Assembly: GCA_964016885.1 (NCBI GenBank)
Contig: OZ024742.1
Span: 14,899,007-14,963,006, forward strand
Direction of reading: 5' to 3'
DNA: 64,000 nt
DNA from: Eledone cirrhosa
Lineage: Eukaryota > Mollusca > Cephalopoda > Octopoda > Eledonidae
The translations under genes were made by a program, and so were the position numbers. Numbering within the stretch: position 1 is the first letter of the stretch; each line of letters begins with the position of its first letter. This document shows, piece after piece, positions 41,401 through 53,739 of the stretch. The notes below the pieces were generated by a model, which saw nothing but the letters and a program-made list of their open reading frames with translations, was not told the origin of the DNA and ran no database searches.

Positions 41401-41882
41401 TATATATCCGTGTTTAAGACCTGACGGCCTTACCCTGTGCCCCTGGTCCAGAAGCAGGTGCCTTGTCTGGGACGTCACTGTTAGTGACTCTTTTGCTTCT
41501 TCCCACATCCTGGAAGCTGCGGTTAGGACGAGAGCCACAGCTTCCGCAGCCGAGCGGAGTAAAAGCCTTAAATACTCTGATCTGTCGGCCATCTACATCT
41601 TTCAGCCTGTGGCTTTCTAGACGTTTGGGGGGAGTCGGGCCGCTGACTGCGATGTTCCTCTCTTCACTGCGGTTCGCCTAATAGAGGTAACTGGCAAATC
41701 TCGCAAGAGCGCTTGGTTGTTCTAGCGCATTAGCCTCGCTATCACCCAAGGCAATGCTGTGAGTGTGCTGGCTTGCCTCAAAAATCATTAGAGAGGTTGC
41801 CTGGTACTCCTCGCGACGCTTCTGTCTTTTCTTTTGCTCTGGTGTTCATCCCTGCCTTTACATTTTCTTTAATATTGCAACA
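41401..41882 (-). repeat. Unclassified repeat U1, longest copy
   Basis: About 480 bases. 41640-41882 is matched almost base for base, in inverse orientation, by 63745-64000 at the window end. Decayed relatives lie at 24888-25020 and 26985-27092, and its end is repeated at 37131-37208. On the minus strand one frame reads EEYQATSLMIFEASQHTHSIALGD and on to FASYLY before a stop; another (to ~41470) reads MADRSEYLRLLLRSAAEAVA. No known domain recognised. It is GC-richer than its surroundings. Confidence 0.75.
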
Positions 41883-41889
41883 CTATATA

Positions 41890-42062
41890 TATATATATAT
41901 CCGTATGTGGTTGACGGCTGAGAGAAAGGGTTACTTAATATCGAAGTAAAGTTACGCCTGTTTATCACAGGATCATCTTCTCTGATGACCCTGTGAAACA
42001 GCGAAATTCCAGAACAACAGGAGTCACTATTTAGCCCTAATAAAATGAATACACACATATAT
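41890..42062. repeat. Unclassified short repeat U3, copy 1
   Basis: From 'ccgtatgtggttgacggctg' to 'ctatttagccctaataaaat'. It contains an inverted repeat around 'cacaggatcatc' and 'gatgaccctgtg' (41967-41996). The complement of 59475-59560 matches its ends and hairpin. Confidence 0.65.
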
Positions 42063-42206
42063 ATAGTGTCCAAAAGGTTAAAACTTTCTTCCTGCTATTT
42101 CAAGCGTTAAACTAATATATTTCTTCTATGTATTGGTTGTTTGTTTTGGTATTTCTGTTTACCCTTTATATTCCCCCTCACACACACACACACACACAAT
42201 CACATA

Positions 42207-42271
<65 letters not shown>
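42207..42271. repeat. (TATC)n microsatellite, left boundary of LINE-gamma array
   Basis: About 16 uninterrupted TATC units, preceded by a CACA run (42180-42197). LINE-gamma copy 1 begins directly after it. Confidence 0.97.
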
Positions 42272-42491
42272 CTCTTTCTGTCTGACGTGTGGAACATCGC
42301 CGGTAAGCTTTTTTGTTAATTTCTATGCAAAAAACCGAACTAATTGTTTGAAAAAACATAACAATTTGTAGATTAACCCCCCCAAGCTGAATTGTCTCAG
42401 CTGGGTGGTAATCCGATTTTTCGCCCATATAGGGCGAAAATTTTATTTAAAAATTTTGTTTTAAAATATCAGCTTTTACAAACTAAATAAC

Positions 42492-44348
42492 TTGAGCAAC
42501 ACAAGAACACTGGAGAACATTAATAGAGAAAAGAGAGAGAAAGAGGCAGATATTAACGTTATATCTGCTTCTGCTACTATGGACGTCGCCATAGATACAA
42601 GTGTCAACAAAGAGAGAAATATATTAACACTTGAAAATTTTAAAATTTCTACCGTCGAAGCGGAGAAAAATAACAATAACACACAGGAAAACACAAGAAT
42701 TAAACCCAATAACATACATACACATGAAAAAGACATCAACAACTCTACAGATACATATACACATAATGTTTCACCTCGACAAGGAACTGAGATTTCCAAC
42801 AACGATAACAACAACAACAACAGCAACACCACACAAAAAAAGAAAATGTCTTTCGCTGAAACTGAACAAAAAACAAGATTTTATAAATCTTGATATCTCC
42901 AACGCAAGAGATATGCTCCAGCAAGGGAGAAAATTTGTAACTTTCGAAGAAAGAGGTGGGTTTATAATTAACTCACCCCTTGAAATAAAGGAAGACACAA
43001 TCCGCAGATCAGTCACCTTTAGGACTGTGTCAAATTCCACAAGAAAGCCGACATTTGTTAACCAAGCAGATATAGAAGATACTTTCAAGGAAATTCTAGC
43101 AAATGTCGATTTTCTCCAGCGAGGAAAACAGTACGGAAGTGTTTCCGTACTGTTTAAAAGCGAGGGACTCGCCCCAAAAAACTCTGTGTCACCAATGGTG
43201 TCAAAAGCATACACCTTTTTCCCCACATACATGGGAAAAAGGGCACAAAAATAAAAATAAAAAACATACCTCCAAACATTAACATCTGGTGGATCTTGGC
43301 TGGCTTCGTAGAGCCAGAAACTGATATGGTACTTTCGATACGAAAATCTATTCGACAAAGGTGGGCGGGCACAGATTTGGAGATTCTGTTGCAAATGAAA
43401 CCGGAGAGAATCTCCAACATACCCGAAAGAGTCGTTATCGATAATAACAACAAAATAAACATTTCGGTAGAAGGACGAACATTTCATTGCTTTCGCTGTG
43501 GTAGCACAGCACACCTAAAAGCCTCTTGTCCACAAACACACAACAACATCATAGAATAAACGCTATTACCAACACCAACACCAACACAGCCACCACCAAC
43601 ACAACCACCACCACCACAAGTACGACAGACGAAACGAGCAACCATACCAAAACAAACAGACACTCAACCAACAACAACAGAAAAAACAGAGACAACACCC
43701 CTGAAGAACGCAGCCCCACTCCATCCCACTCCATCAAACACTACCACAAACACACACACCGAAACACCACCACCACACAACATACCCTTACCCCACACAC
43801 CTGACGATTATTATTCATCGACGGATGAAGCTGCTTCTTTAAGTGAAGAAGAGGGAGAACCGCGGAAATCTAAAAAACAAAAAAAGAGACACCACAAAAC
43901 CCCCAAAACTCCAATCACCAACACCAACACACAACCACAGACACAAACAACACCACAGTCAAACAACCCCATATTCGCAAAACCAGCACCAACACCACCC
44001 CAAACACAAGCACCCACCATAAAAAGAAAACTCCCGGACGAACAACAAACTAAAACAACAGAACAAAAACACAAACAACAATCCGCATACATCAACACAA
44101 ACAACAAGAGTTTGATGGAGGTCATCTCCCAAAACTCCAAGGTGGAGACGGAGGGCAAAACTTTCGTCAAGGCAGAATCGTCTCCACACATTAAACTTAT
44201 AAGGGTTTCTATGGAAACCTATAATGACCTAAAAAATAAATGTTCACAAGACGTGGGCAATCCCCTTCCACAAACCCATCAACCGCGTCCTGTTAAAATG
44301 TTTCCCCACCCCACGCAACACCCCATCCAGCACCCAAATGAAGATTGA
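42492..44348 (+). pseudogene. LINE-gamma ORF1 (RNA-binding, CCHC knuckle), decayed
   Basis: An asparagine/lysine-rich N-terminus (42492-42893) is followed, after a frameshift near 42860, by a frame with IRRSVTFRTVSNSTRKP, QADIEDTFKEILANV and SKAYTFFPTYMGKRAQ (42895-43254). Stops at about 43252-43265 interrupt it. A third segment (43296-43559) has WILAGFVEPETD, LLQMKPERISNIPERV, and the zinc knuckle CFRCGSTAHLKASC (C-x2-C-x4-H-x4-C). A Thr/Asn/Pro-rich linker leads to a conserved end, HIKLIRVSMETYNDLK (44180-44235). Each segment aligns with copy 3 ORF1. ORF1 proteins of such elements bind element RNA. Confidence 0.82.
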
Positions 44349-44420
44349 ACAACCCGATCTCCAGGAAACGAAAAGGTAAGTGCACCTTTCGTCCTTTTTC
44401 TCCAACTTTTCTTCACCAAC

Positions 44421-47400
44421 ATGGCTAGTTTACGAGTTGGAACCGTGAATGTGCGTGGCCTAGGGATGCCCTGGAAACAGGGCCAACTTTTAAACGACCT
44501 TAGGTCACACAGTATGGATGTGATAGCCATCACCGAGTCCAGGATCCACAACAGGCAGCAACTAACCCCCATCTTCGACGACTTTGAGATCTACGCATCT
44601 CTCTGTCAGCCAGGAGGTGGAGGTGGAGTGGCTGTCATGTTTCGGAAGAACCTGGACGTCGGAGTACAGCAAGTACACTTGGACCCGGAGGGTAGACTGG
44701 TAGTCCTAGACGTGAACAGTATCAGAGGTGGAGCCTTCAGACTGGTGGCCGTTTATGCCCCGACCGGGCAATCGCAATCACGGCCAGACTTCTTTAAGCG
44801 TCTAGAGTCTTTTCTGGGAACGTCTCGCTCCTTACTTTTAGTGGGGGACTGGAATGGTATCCTAGATGCACGATGGGACTATGTGGGAGCATGTCCCAGT
44901 AGAGCGGGGTGCAACAGCCTCAAAACTTTAATCGGCCAATTCCAACTGGCCGATAGGTATCGACTGGATTTCCCGACTGCACCACAGTGGACGTGGGCAA
45001 ACCGCAGTGGGACATCTAGATCGTATTTAGATAGGTTCTTCATTAGAGAAAGGGACAATGAGATGTTAAGCTGTCCATGAATGCACATGGTTGCCTATTC
45101 AGATCACAAGTTAGTCGTCTGCTTAGTCAACCGTGATAGAATACATAGACAGGGTCCCGGATACTGGAAGCTGAACGTGTCGTTGCCGGCACGTAAAGCT
45201 TACAGTGAACGGATAAGTAGACTAGTCAAGCAACAGTTAACGGGAGCCATCATCAACAATAGATGGTGGTATTCTCTCAAGAAAGCAATTAGAATGGAAT
45301 CAATAGGGTATAGCAGAGAGTTAGCCTTAGAGAAAAATAGAATAGAAAGAGAACTAGTAGCCAAGGTAGAGGAGGCACTTAGAAGTGGCAACGCGGCTAG
45401 AGTGTTAGCGTCGAGAACGGCACTGGACCAGTTCTTCGATGTGAAACACGAAGGCTGCGTGGTCAGAAGCAAAACACGTGCTCTAGGAAACGAAGGAGCG
45501 AAAGCTGTCAGCTGGGCCCGGGTGGCGGAGGCAAAAAGTGGCAACAAGTCCACGATTCGGTCTTTGAAAGACCAAAACGGACGCGTGCTACTTGACCCCA
45601 AGCAAATGTGCGCGGCCTTTCAGCGGCACTTTGCACGACTGTTTGAGCAGAACGACGGTGAGCCGAACGGGGCAATGGACTTTAGTTCATACCTCGACGG
45701 CCTGCCGCGTCTCTCGAACACGGACGCCGAGTTCTGCGAAAGACCGATCACGGACATTGAGATACGGGACGCTCTGGGCTGCTCCAGGAAACGCAAGTCA
45801 CCCGGTCTAGATGGTCTACCCTACGAATTTTACATAGACTGCCGGACTTGTTCTCTGGCGTCCTCGAAGCCGTCTACTGCAATTGGCAGCAGAACGGGAG
45901 AATTCCCAGTTCTGCAGGCAAGGGCGTAGTAACGCTGATCAGGAAAGACGAGAACAAGGGGGACGAAATTAACAACTTCAGGCCCATAACTCTGCTCAAC
46001 ACAGAGTTAAAGATTTTGGCCAAGGTGCTAGCGACGAGGTTGGCGCTTGTCGTCGAGAACCTGGTAGGGAAAGCGCAAACGTGTGCAATCCCGACCAGGT
46101 CCATACACGACAACCTCCACCTCATGCGATACATCATAGAGAGGGTGGGTAGTAAACCCGGCTTCGGTGGGGCTCTGATCAACTTGGATCAGTCTAAGGC
46201 ATTCGATATGGTCGACCATCGATACTTGGAAGCGGTTCTCAAGGCGGCCGGTTTCGGTCCAGTGTTCAGAGGATGGATCGAGGCGATGCACACCAGCATC
46301 TGCTCGAGGGTCAAGGTGAACGGCTACCTATCGGGGCCGTTCGAAATCACGCGTTCCATTCGACAGGAGTGCCCTCTCTCCTCCATTCTGTATGTATTGA
46401 CTCTAGAGCCACTACTGCGGAAATTGGAGCTGTTGCAGGGCATCCCTCTAGAACCGGGACTGCGCAAAGCGGCGTCGGCTTATGCCGACGACGTGACGGT
46501 AATAGTGTCGAGCACCTCGGAAATCGGGGTGATCGGCAACTTACTGAAAGAATACGAAACGCTGACGGGAGCAAAACTAAACCCGGACAAGTCTGTCGGT
46601 TTGCAACTCGGTACGTGGAGAGGCAAACCGATAACGTCCGACAGCGTCGTTGGACGCTGGACGGACGGACCGGTGAAATTGCTCGGGGTCTGGTTCGGTC
46701 CAGACCTCCAGGTGGAGAAAAACTGGAACGAGGTCACGGCCAAGGTGTTTGCACTCACCCAGAAGTGGGCAGAGTGCAAACTGTCATTGAAAGGTCGAGC
46801 GGAGGTGGCGAACACTTTCATTGCGTCCGTCATCTACTACCGCTTGACTGTCGTGCCTTGTCCCCGTGAACACCTCGCCAAGATGGAACGCATGCTCTTC
46901 CAGTTTCTGTGGAAGAAGCAGGCTCCGCTGGTGAGGAGATCCGTCTGCTGTCAGCACCCTTCCAACGGAGGGCTGGGAATGCCGTGGCTGATGATGCGCA
47001 AACATGCGCTGAGGCTGCGGCATCTCCAGGTATTCCTCACCGACCCCCAACCGGTGTGGGCACCGTTTGTGAGACAGGCTTTCCCACAGCTCGTCTCGCT
47101 GACGGAGCTGCAGTCCTGGGTGAAGAAAAGACCGAAAACGATGGGCGCCTGGCACATTGAATGCGCTCATGCACTCACATTACTCTGGCAAGCGGGCGCA
47201 GCAATCAGTGGAGACTCCACTTCAACATTCTATAGAGGGATTGTACGTTACAAGGGCGACGACGTGCTCGGAGAGACTCTTGGCGTCGAAGATGATGAGC
47301 TCACCAGTCTGTTTGGTAGGACTTTCCGCCCGGGACCTATGGACAACTTCCAGAGGTCACTGGCCTGGAAGTGCTACCGAGGAGCTCTACCGGTTCGTGA

Positions 47401-47865
47401 CAAGATCTACAGGCACGGACGCCCCGGCAGGGATCCTTCCAAGAGGACGTGTCCAAGATGCGCGCAGGACATTGAAACAGTCCTGCACGCAATTCTACAC
47501 TGCTCTGGCGTAACCGACCTGTGGAACTATGCAGAACAACTGCTGTCGCGTATGGGACAAATCCAGTTGACTGCCGAGTCCATAGTAAGGATCAAACCGC
47601 CAGCCTCTTTCAAAACGAAAGAGAGGCGGTTTTCCTCTGTACGGTGGCTATGGTGAAAGAAGTTATATGGCGGACGAGGTTGAGAGGACTGAGGACACAT
47701 GCCTTTCTCTCCGGACAACAATTGATTCCCTTCTTTAAGTATCACTTTAGAAGGAGAATCAGGGTGGAGAGAGAGGCACTGCACCTCAGTAAATTTACTG
47801 AAAGGTGGGTGAATGAAGTGAAAATGGCCCGAGTGATTGGGCCTTCTCTGTTTATAAGCCTGTAG
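44421..47865 (+). pseudogene. LINE-gamma ORF2, copy 1: one stop and two frameshifts
   Basis: Starts MASLRVGTVNVRGLG and carries the AP-endonuclease domain (TESRI, GDWNGILDA, SYLDRF, YSDHKLV), RT (NFRPITLLNT, LINLDQSKAFD, AYADDVTVIV) and a C-terminal CCHC (CPRCAQD..H..C). Damage: TGA at 45078-45080, after SCP; a one-base loss near 45838; another near 47612 ('tcaaaacg' against 'tcaaaaacg'). Motif B reads RQECPLSS instead of RQGCPLSS (46361-46384), and motif A has DMVDH instead of DRVDH. Reading frames pick up again with full conservation on each side, so inactivation is fairly recent. Confidence 0.92.
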
Positions 47866-48085
47866 GTTGAGGAAGAGAGCAAAAGGAAGAAAGGAGCACT
47901 TGTACAACACGCTCCTGGAGTATTAAACGACGGGGTATTAAACAACCCATTTGTGGCGCCTTCCCCCTATTGTGGATTTCGATTGTTGTAATTGTTTGTT
48001 TTCATATTTTTTACACGATTGTATGTAAAATCCCCGGCATGTCTTTGTTTTGTCCCCTTTTCTTGTGCGCCCTTGTGGCTAATAA

Positions 48086-48086
<1 letters not shown>

Positions 48087-48143
<57 letters not shown>

Positions 48144-48146
48144 ACA
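48087..48146. repeat. (TATC)n between LINE-gamma copies 1 and 2
   Basis: About 14 units. It is both the 3' tail of copy 1 and the 5' flank of copy 2, with no other sequence between. Confidence 0.97.
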
Positions 48147-51100
48147 TCTGGACCCGGAGGGTCGACTGGTGGTCCTAGACGTTGACGGTAGTGAAGGTGG
48201 AGCGTTCAGGCTGGTGGCCGCATATGCCCCATCCGGGACACCGCGGCCAGACTTCTTCAAACGTCTAGAGACTTTTCTGGGAACGTCCCGCTCCTTGCTT
48301 TTAGTGGGGGACTGGAATGGAATCCTAGATGCACGTTGGGACTATGTGGGAGCATGTCCCGATAAAGGGGGGTGTAACAGCCTCAAACAGTTAATCGACC
48401 GATTTGACCTGGCCGATAGATATCGACTAGATTTTCCGACTGCGCCACTGTGGACGTGGAGTAATCGTAGCGGAACATCTAGATCGTACCTAGATAGGGT
48501 TCTAGTTAGAAATAAGGATAGGGACATGTTAAGCTGTCCACAAATGTTCATGGTTGCCTATTCAGATCACAAACTAGTGACCTGCATGGCCAACCTTGAT
48601 AGAACCCATAGACAAGGACCCGGCTACTGGAAGCTGAACTTGTCGTTACCGACAAGCAAAGCCTACAGTAGACGGATTAGCACTTTAGTTAAACAGCACT
48701 TGACAGGGGCCATTGTCAACAACAGATGGTGGTACTCTCTCAAGAGGGCAGTTAGATTAGACTCGATAGTTTTTAGTAAAGAATTAGCGTTAGATAGAAA
48801 TAGAACCGAGAAGGAACTGGTAGATAAAGTAGAAGAGGCTATTAGAAGTGGCAACGTAGCCAGCGTGCTAGCAACGAGAACGGCCTTGGACCAGTTCTTC
48901 GACGCAAAGCACGAGGGCTGCGTTGTCAGAAGCAAAATACGTGCTCTGGGAAACGAGGGAGCCAAAGCTGTTAGCTGGGCCCGAGTGACGGAGGCAAAAA
49001 GTGGCAACAAGTCCACGATTCAGTCTTTGAAGGACCAAAACGGACGCGTGATACGTGAGCCGAAGCAGATGTGTGCGGCTTTTCAGCGGCACTTTGCTCG
49101 GCTGTTCGGGGGGAGCGGCGCGCCGGGAGAGGCTATGGATTTCGGTCCATACCTCGACGGCCTACCGCGACTCTCGGATAGCGAGGCGAAGTTCTGCGAA
49201 AAGCCGATTTCAGCCACTGAGATAGGGGACGCGCTGAGCCAATGCGGCAAACGCAAATCTCCAGGTCTCGACGGTCTACTCTACGAATTTTACGTAGCAA
49301 TGCCGGACTTATTCTCCGGTCTCCTGGAAGCGGTCTACTGCAACTGGCAACAGAACGGGAGAATTCCCAGTTCTGTAACCGGGGGCGTGGTCACACTAAT
49401 CAGGAAGGACGAGAATAAGGGGGATGACATAGGCAACTTCCGGCCCATAACTCTGCTAAACACAGAGTTACAGATTTTGGCCAAGGTGTTGGCAAAGAGG
49501 CTGGCGCTTGTCGTCGAGAACCTGGTGGGAGAAGCGCAGACATGCGCGATCCCGACCAGGTCCATACACGACAACCTCCACCTCATGCGATACATCATAG
49601 AGAGGGTAGGGTGTAAACCCGGCTTCGGTGGGGCCCTGATCAACTTGGATCAGTCTAAGGCTTTCGATAGGGTTGACCATCGTTACCTGGATGCGGTGCT
49701 CGAGGCGGCAGGCTTCGGACCCGTGTTCAGGGGCTGGATTGCTGCAATGCACAACAGCAACATCTGCTCAAGGGTCAAGGTGAACGGTTACCTCTCGGAG
49801 CCGTTCCATATTACGCGATCCATTCGACAGGGATGCCCTCTCTCCTCCCTTCTGTACGTACTGACTCTCGAGCCACTACTGCGGAAGCTGGAGCTATTGC
49901 AGGGCATCCCTCTGGAACCGGGACTGCGGAAAGCGGCTTCGGCCTACGCCGACGACGTGACAGTAATGGTGTCGAGCGCCTCGCAAATCGAGGAAGTCGG
50001 CACCTTACTAAAGGAATACGAAAGTCTCACAGGAGCGAAGCTGAACCGGGACAAGTCCATCGGTTTGCAACTCGGATCGTGGAGAGGCAGACCGATGCCT
50101 TCCGATAGCGTCGTCGGACGCTGGACGGAAGGACCGGTAAAGCTGCTCGGGGTCTGGTTTGGTCCGGACCTCTAGGTGGAGAAGAACTGGAACGAAGTGA
50201 CGGCCAAGGTGTTTGCACTCACCCAGAAGTGGGCCGAGTGCAAACTATCCTTGAAAGGTCGAGCGGAGGTGGCGAACACTTTTATAGCGTCCGCCATCTA
50301 CTACCGCTTGACCGTCGTGCCTTGTCCAGCCAAAACGCTCGCCAAAATGGAGCGCGCCCTCTTCCGATTCCTTTGGAAGAGGCGGGCTCCTTTGGTAAGA
50401 AGATCCATCTGCTGCCAACACCCTTCTAACGGAGGGCTGGGGATGCCGTGGTTGACGATGCGCAAACACGCGCTCAGGCTGCGGCATCTCTACGTATTCC
50501 TCACCGGACAACCGGTGTGGGCCCCGTTCGTGAGGCGAGCCTTCCCACGACTCGTCTCGCTGACCGAGCTGCAGTCCTGGGTCAAGCAGAGACCGAGGAA
50601 AATGGGCGACTGGCACATCGAATGTGCTCAGGCGCTCACAGCCCTCTGGCAGGCGGACCCGGCGATCAGTGGAGACTCCACTTCGTCATTCTATAGAGGG
50701 TTGGTCCGCAGCAAGTGCGACGACGCGCTCGGTGAAACTCTAGGCGTGGAGGAAGATGAACTGGCCAGTCTGTTCGGTAGGACCTTCCGCCTGGGACCGA
50801 TGGACAACTTCCAAAAGTCCCTGGCCTGGCAGTGCTACCGAGGAGCTCTACCAGTTCGAGACAAGCTCTACAGACATGGGCGCCCGGGCAGGGACCCTGC
50901 AAAAAAGATCTGTCCGAGGTGCGTGCGAGACGAAGAAACCGTCGCGCACGCATTCATACACTGCCCGGGCGTCACTGACCTGTGGGGCTATGTAGAACGA
51001 CTATTGTCGCGGGTGGGACCAATCCAGTTGACCACCGAGTCCATTGTCATGATCAAACCGCCACCCTCCTTCAAAAACGAAGGAGAGGCGGTTTTCCTTT

Positions 51101-51327
51101 GTGTGATAGCTATGGCGAAAGAGGTTGTATGGTGGACAAGGTTGAAAGGGCTGAGGTCAGACACCTTTCTCTCCGGCCAACAACTGATTCTTTTTTTCAA
51201 ATACCACTTTGGAAGAAGAATCAGGATGGAGAGAGAGGTGCTGTACCCCAGCAAGTTTTATGAAAGGTGGGTGAAAGTGGCGAGAATGGCCCGAGTGAAT
51301 GGGCCTTCTCTCTATATCAGCCTGTAG
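48147..51327 (+). pseudogene. LINE-gamma ORF2, copy 2: truncated, single nonsense codon
   Basis: The frame runs without shift from DPEGRLVVLDV through GDWNGILDA, SYLDRV, SDHKLV, the RT motifs (INLDQSKAFDRVDH, RQGCPLSSLL, AYADDVTVMV) and the CCHC region (CPRCVRDEETVAHAFIHC) to PSLYISL. One stop, TAG at 50173-50175, replaces the CAG glutamine that copies 1 and 3 have in the 'GPDxQVEKNW' segment, a C-to-T transition. All RT catalytic residues are present. The missing N-terminus removes the endonuclease Asn and Glu. The apparent start within TATC repeats is a chance fusion. Confidence 0.92.
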
Positions 51328-51565
51328 GTTGAGGAAAAGGAGGAGGAGAGGAAAGGAGTACAAGCTCTTCGTACTCCTGGAGATGAGGGTTGCACATTTT
51401 TTTCGGGGGTCTGTGTTACCCATATAAACTGTCTCCCTCAATTGGGGAAAATCGACTAACTTTTAAATTCCATCTGTGATAACATTTTACACGTTTTTAT
51501 TGTATGTAAACTTCCCCCTTTGTATTTGTCCCCTTCTTTTGTGCCCCTGTGGCTAATAAAGAAAT
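48147..51565 (+). mobile_element. LINE-gamma copy 2, 5'-truncated in the endonuclease domain
   Basis: Starts abruptly at 'tctggacccggagggtcgac' (equivalent to copy 1 position ~44680) after the TATC run and ends at 'ctaataaagaaa' before a new TATC run. ORF1 and the first ~85 residues of ORF2 are absent. Confidence 0.93.
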
Positions 51566-51582
51566 ATATCTATCTATCTATT
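51566..51582. repeat. (TATC)n between LINE-gamma copies 2 and 3
   Basis: About four units (tatctatctatctatt), the shortest junction in the array. Confidence 0.95.
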
Positions 51583-51987
51583 AATCTAGCTGTCGTCTGT
51601 TCTACAGTGTGGATGTAATTCACTTCGCGCAGAAGTTTTGTTCAAATTTATTGCGGAAATTTTGTGAGTTCAAATTTAATTTTGATACTATTGTGTAGCT
51701 TGACCTCCCGTCTGAACTGTCAGGCGGTGGGTCAGCTCATCTTTACCCCTCCTAGAGATGAAAAACCTGTTTTAAAAACTTTTGTGGCAAAAAAATTTCA
51801 ATCGTCTGACAGAAATGTTAAACGAAGCGAACGAAAATAGTGGTGGGGGGGGACAGCGGTAAGAGTTGTAAGCTCGCACGCTTTAGTTCCCCCTTCCTTC
51901 CCAACTAACCTCATAGAGAAGAAAGGAAAAAATAAAATAAAAACAGACGAATCTGCGGAGAAAAATGACGAAAACACAAATCTGGAC

Positions 51988-53706
51988 ATGGATTCCAACA
52001 ACGAAAAAAAAAAATTTGAAAAATTGCATGACAATACTAATACCACAAACAAAGACACAACAAACACAAAAATAACATTTGAAAATAACACCATAACAGA
52101 AAGCAAAGCAGACGACAAAGTCAACAAGATTTCATTTGCACAAACAACAAAGAAATCTTTGACATATATACCTGAAAATATTTCAGATGTGGCACGAAGA
52201 ATCACAGACGCCAAACAATACATAAGTGAAGGAGAGAATGGTATTTTATCGGTAAAAATGCCTCAAGAACTCACCAAAGACATTGAAAGTCGAACGGTCG
52301 TGTTCCGCACCATCAACAACACTTCAAAAAAACCTGAACAGCCAACTCAGGCAGATATCAAAACAGTACTCACAGAAGTACTTAATGAAACCACTTTCAT
52401 AAGAAAAGACAGACTGTATGGAAGCCTAGCAATTATTATGAAGAACGAATCGGCGGCAAAAAAATGTGCTTTGTCACCGATTCGTTCGAAAAATTTTACC
52501 TTTTATCCATCTTATATGGGTAAAAGAACTCAACGCATATGGCTGGATGCAATGATGCCAGATGTGGACTACTGCTGGCTCATAGCTGGCTTCATCGATC
52601 CAGTGAATGACAACGTGATTTCCATTGGGAAAACCACAGGCTATGCGTTCAGTGGAACAGGTATAGAGCTGGTAGTGCAAATGAAGCCTGAACGCATCGC
52701 CCAAATACCCGACAGAATCCTATTAGAGGGCCACGGGTATATAAACATTAGCGTGGAGGGGAGAAGGCCGTCCTGTCATATCTGTGCAGGCAGAGGGCAC
52801 CTGAAGGCCGCTTGTCCCCAACTCAACAAAAAGAAAACCCTGCTACCAACACCAGCTCCACCACCACCACCACAACAGATAAACAAACAATAAAACTCAG
52901 TCCCACCCAACCCGTCCCTCAGTAAAACTACACCACCACCACAACACATTACCCCAAAACAAAATACAGGCCCACCCAACCCCTCACTCAATAAAACAAC
53001 ACAACCACCGCAGACACAACACACAACACAGTCTAACATAGTGACATCCATCTCCCCCACAAAGAAAACCAACACGGAAACATTACCAGCAAACATACCT
53101 CTTCCCTCCAACACTGAAGATAACCCAACGAATTCGGAGGAAGAAACGGAGTCCTTCAGACAGATTAAAAGGAAAAAAAGAAAACATGTGCAAAACACAC
53201 AAGGCCAAACAACCCCCTCCCAAATCTCAACACAATCCAACAAAACAGAAAACACCCCTCCAGCAACAAACAAAACCAAACCTGCCCCTCTCCTCTTCGA
53301 AATACTCACACCATCCGAAAAAAAGACATAACACTATACTTACATCAACAGAAACAATAATAAATTAAATGAACTCATATACAATCATCCTTCGGTACAA
53401 ACCGAAGGTGTAAACTTTGTTTCTTCAGAAAACTACCCACATTTAAAATTAATAAAGATCCCAATGAACCTCTACCAAAAACTAAAAAAGGATTTTAAGG
53501 AGGACGTAGGACCACCCTCTGTCAAACCCATAAACCGCGTCCTACTAAAAAGCTTTCCCCCTCCCCTTCCCCTCCCCAACACAACTCCAAACACCCCAAC
53601 CCCACCACACACTGACGACCCCACACCACCACAAGACACCCCTTCACCCAACGCCCCCGACCCCATGGAAGTCGTGCGACTCGAACCCCGGGAAGCGGAA
53701 AGGTAG
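51988..53706 (+). pseudogene. LINE-gamma ORF1, copy 3: one frame with two in-frame TAA codons
   Basis: The first 301 codons (51988-52893) carry a Lys/Asn/Thr-rich N-terminus, VVFRTINNTSKKPEQPTQAD, NFTFYPSYMGKRTQRIWLD, CWLIAGFIDPVND, VVQMKPERIAQIPDR, then the knuckle CHICAGRGHLKAAC (C-x2-C-x4-H-x4-C). After TAA at 52891-52893 the same frame stays open through a Pro/Thr-rich linker to TAA at 53329-53331. It then continues to NFVSSENYPHLKLIKIPMNL and a proline-rich end, terminating at TAG 53704-53706. No frameshift occurs over 573 codons. Both internal stops could come from CAA by a single C-to-T change. The conserved segment after the second stop shows the full-length protein once reached 53706. 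Confidence 0.85.
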
Positions 53707-53739
53707 GTCTCTACACTCTCCTTTGGCTCTGCCGCCCAC

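Larger units (their letters stand above)
42272..48086 (+). mobile_element. LINE-gamma copy 1 (Tx1-like), full length but inactive
   Basis: About 5.8 kb: 5' UTR with small hairpins ('ttcgcccatatagggcgaa' at 42420), ORF1 remnant, ORF2 remnant, 3' UTR ending 'gtggctaataaa' directly before (TATC)n at 48087. Length equals that of copy 3. Confidence 0.9.

Noticed and set aside
47992..48146. N-terminal extension of the copy 2 LINE-gamma frame through YLSIYLSI repeats
   Set aside because: Chance in-frame fusion of copy 1 3' UTR and TATC repeats to the truncated ORF2; the family ORF2 begins very differently.
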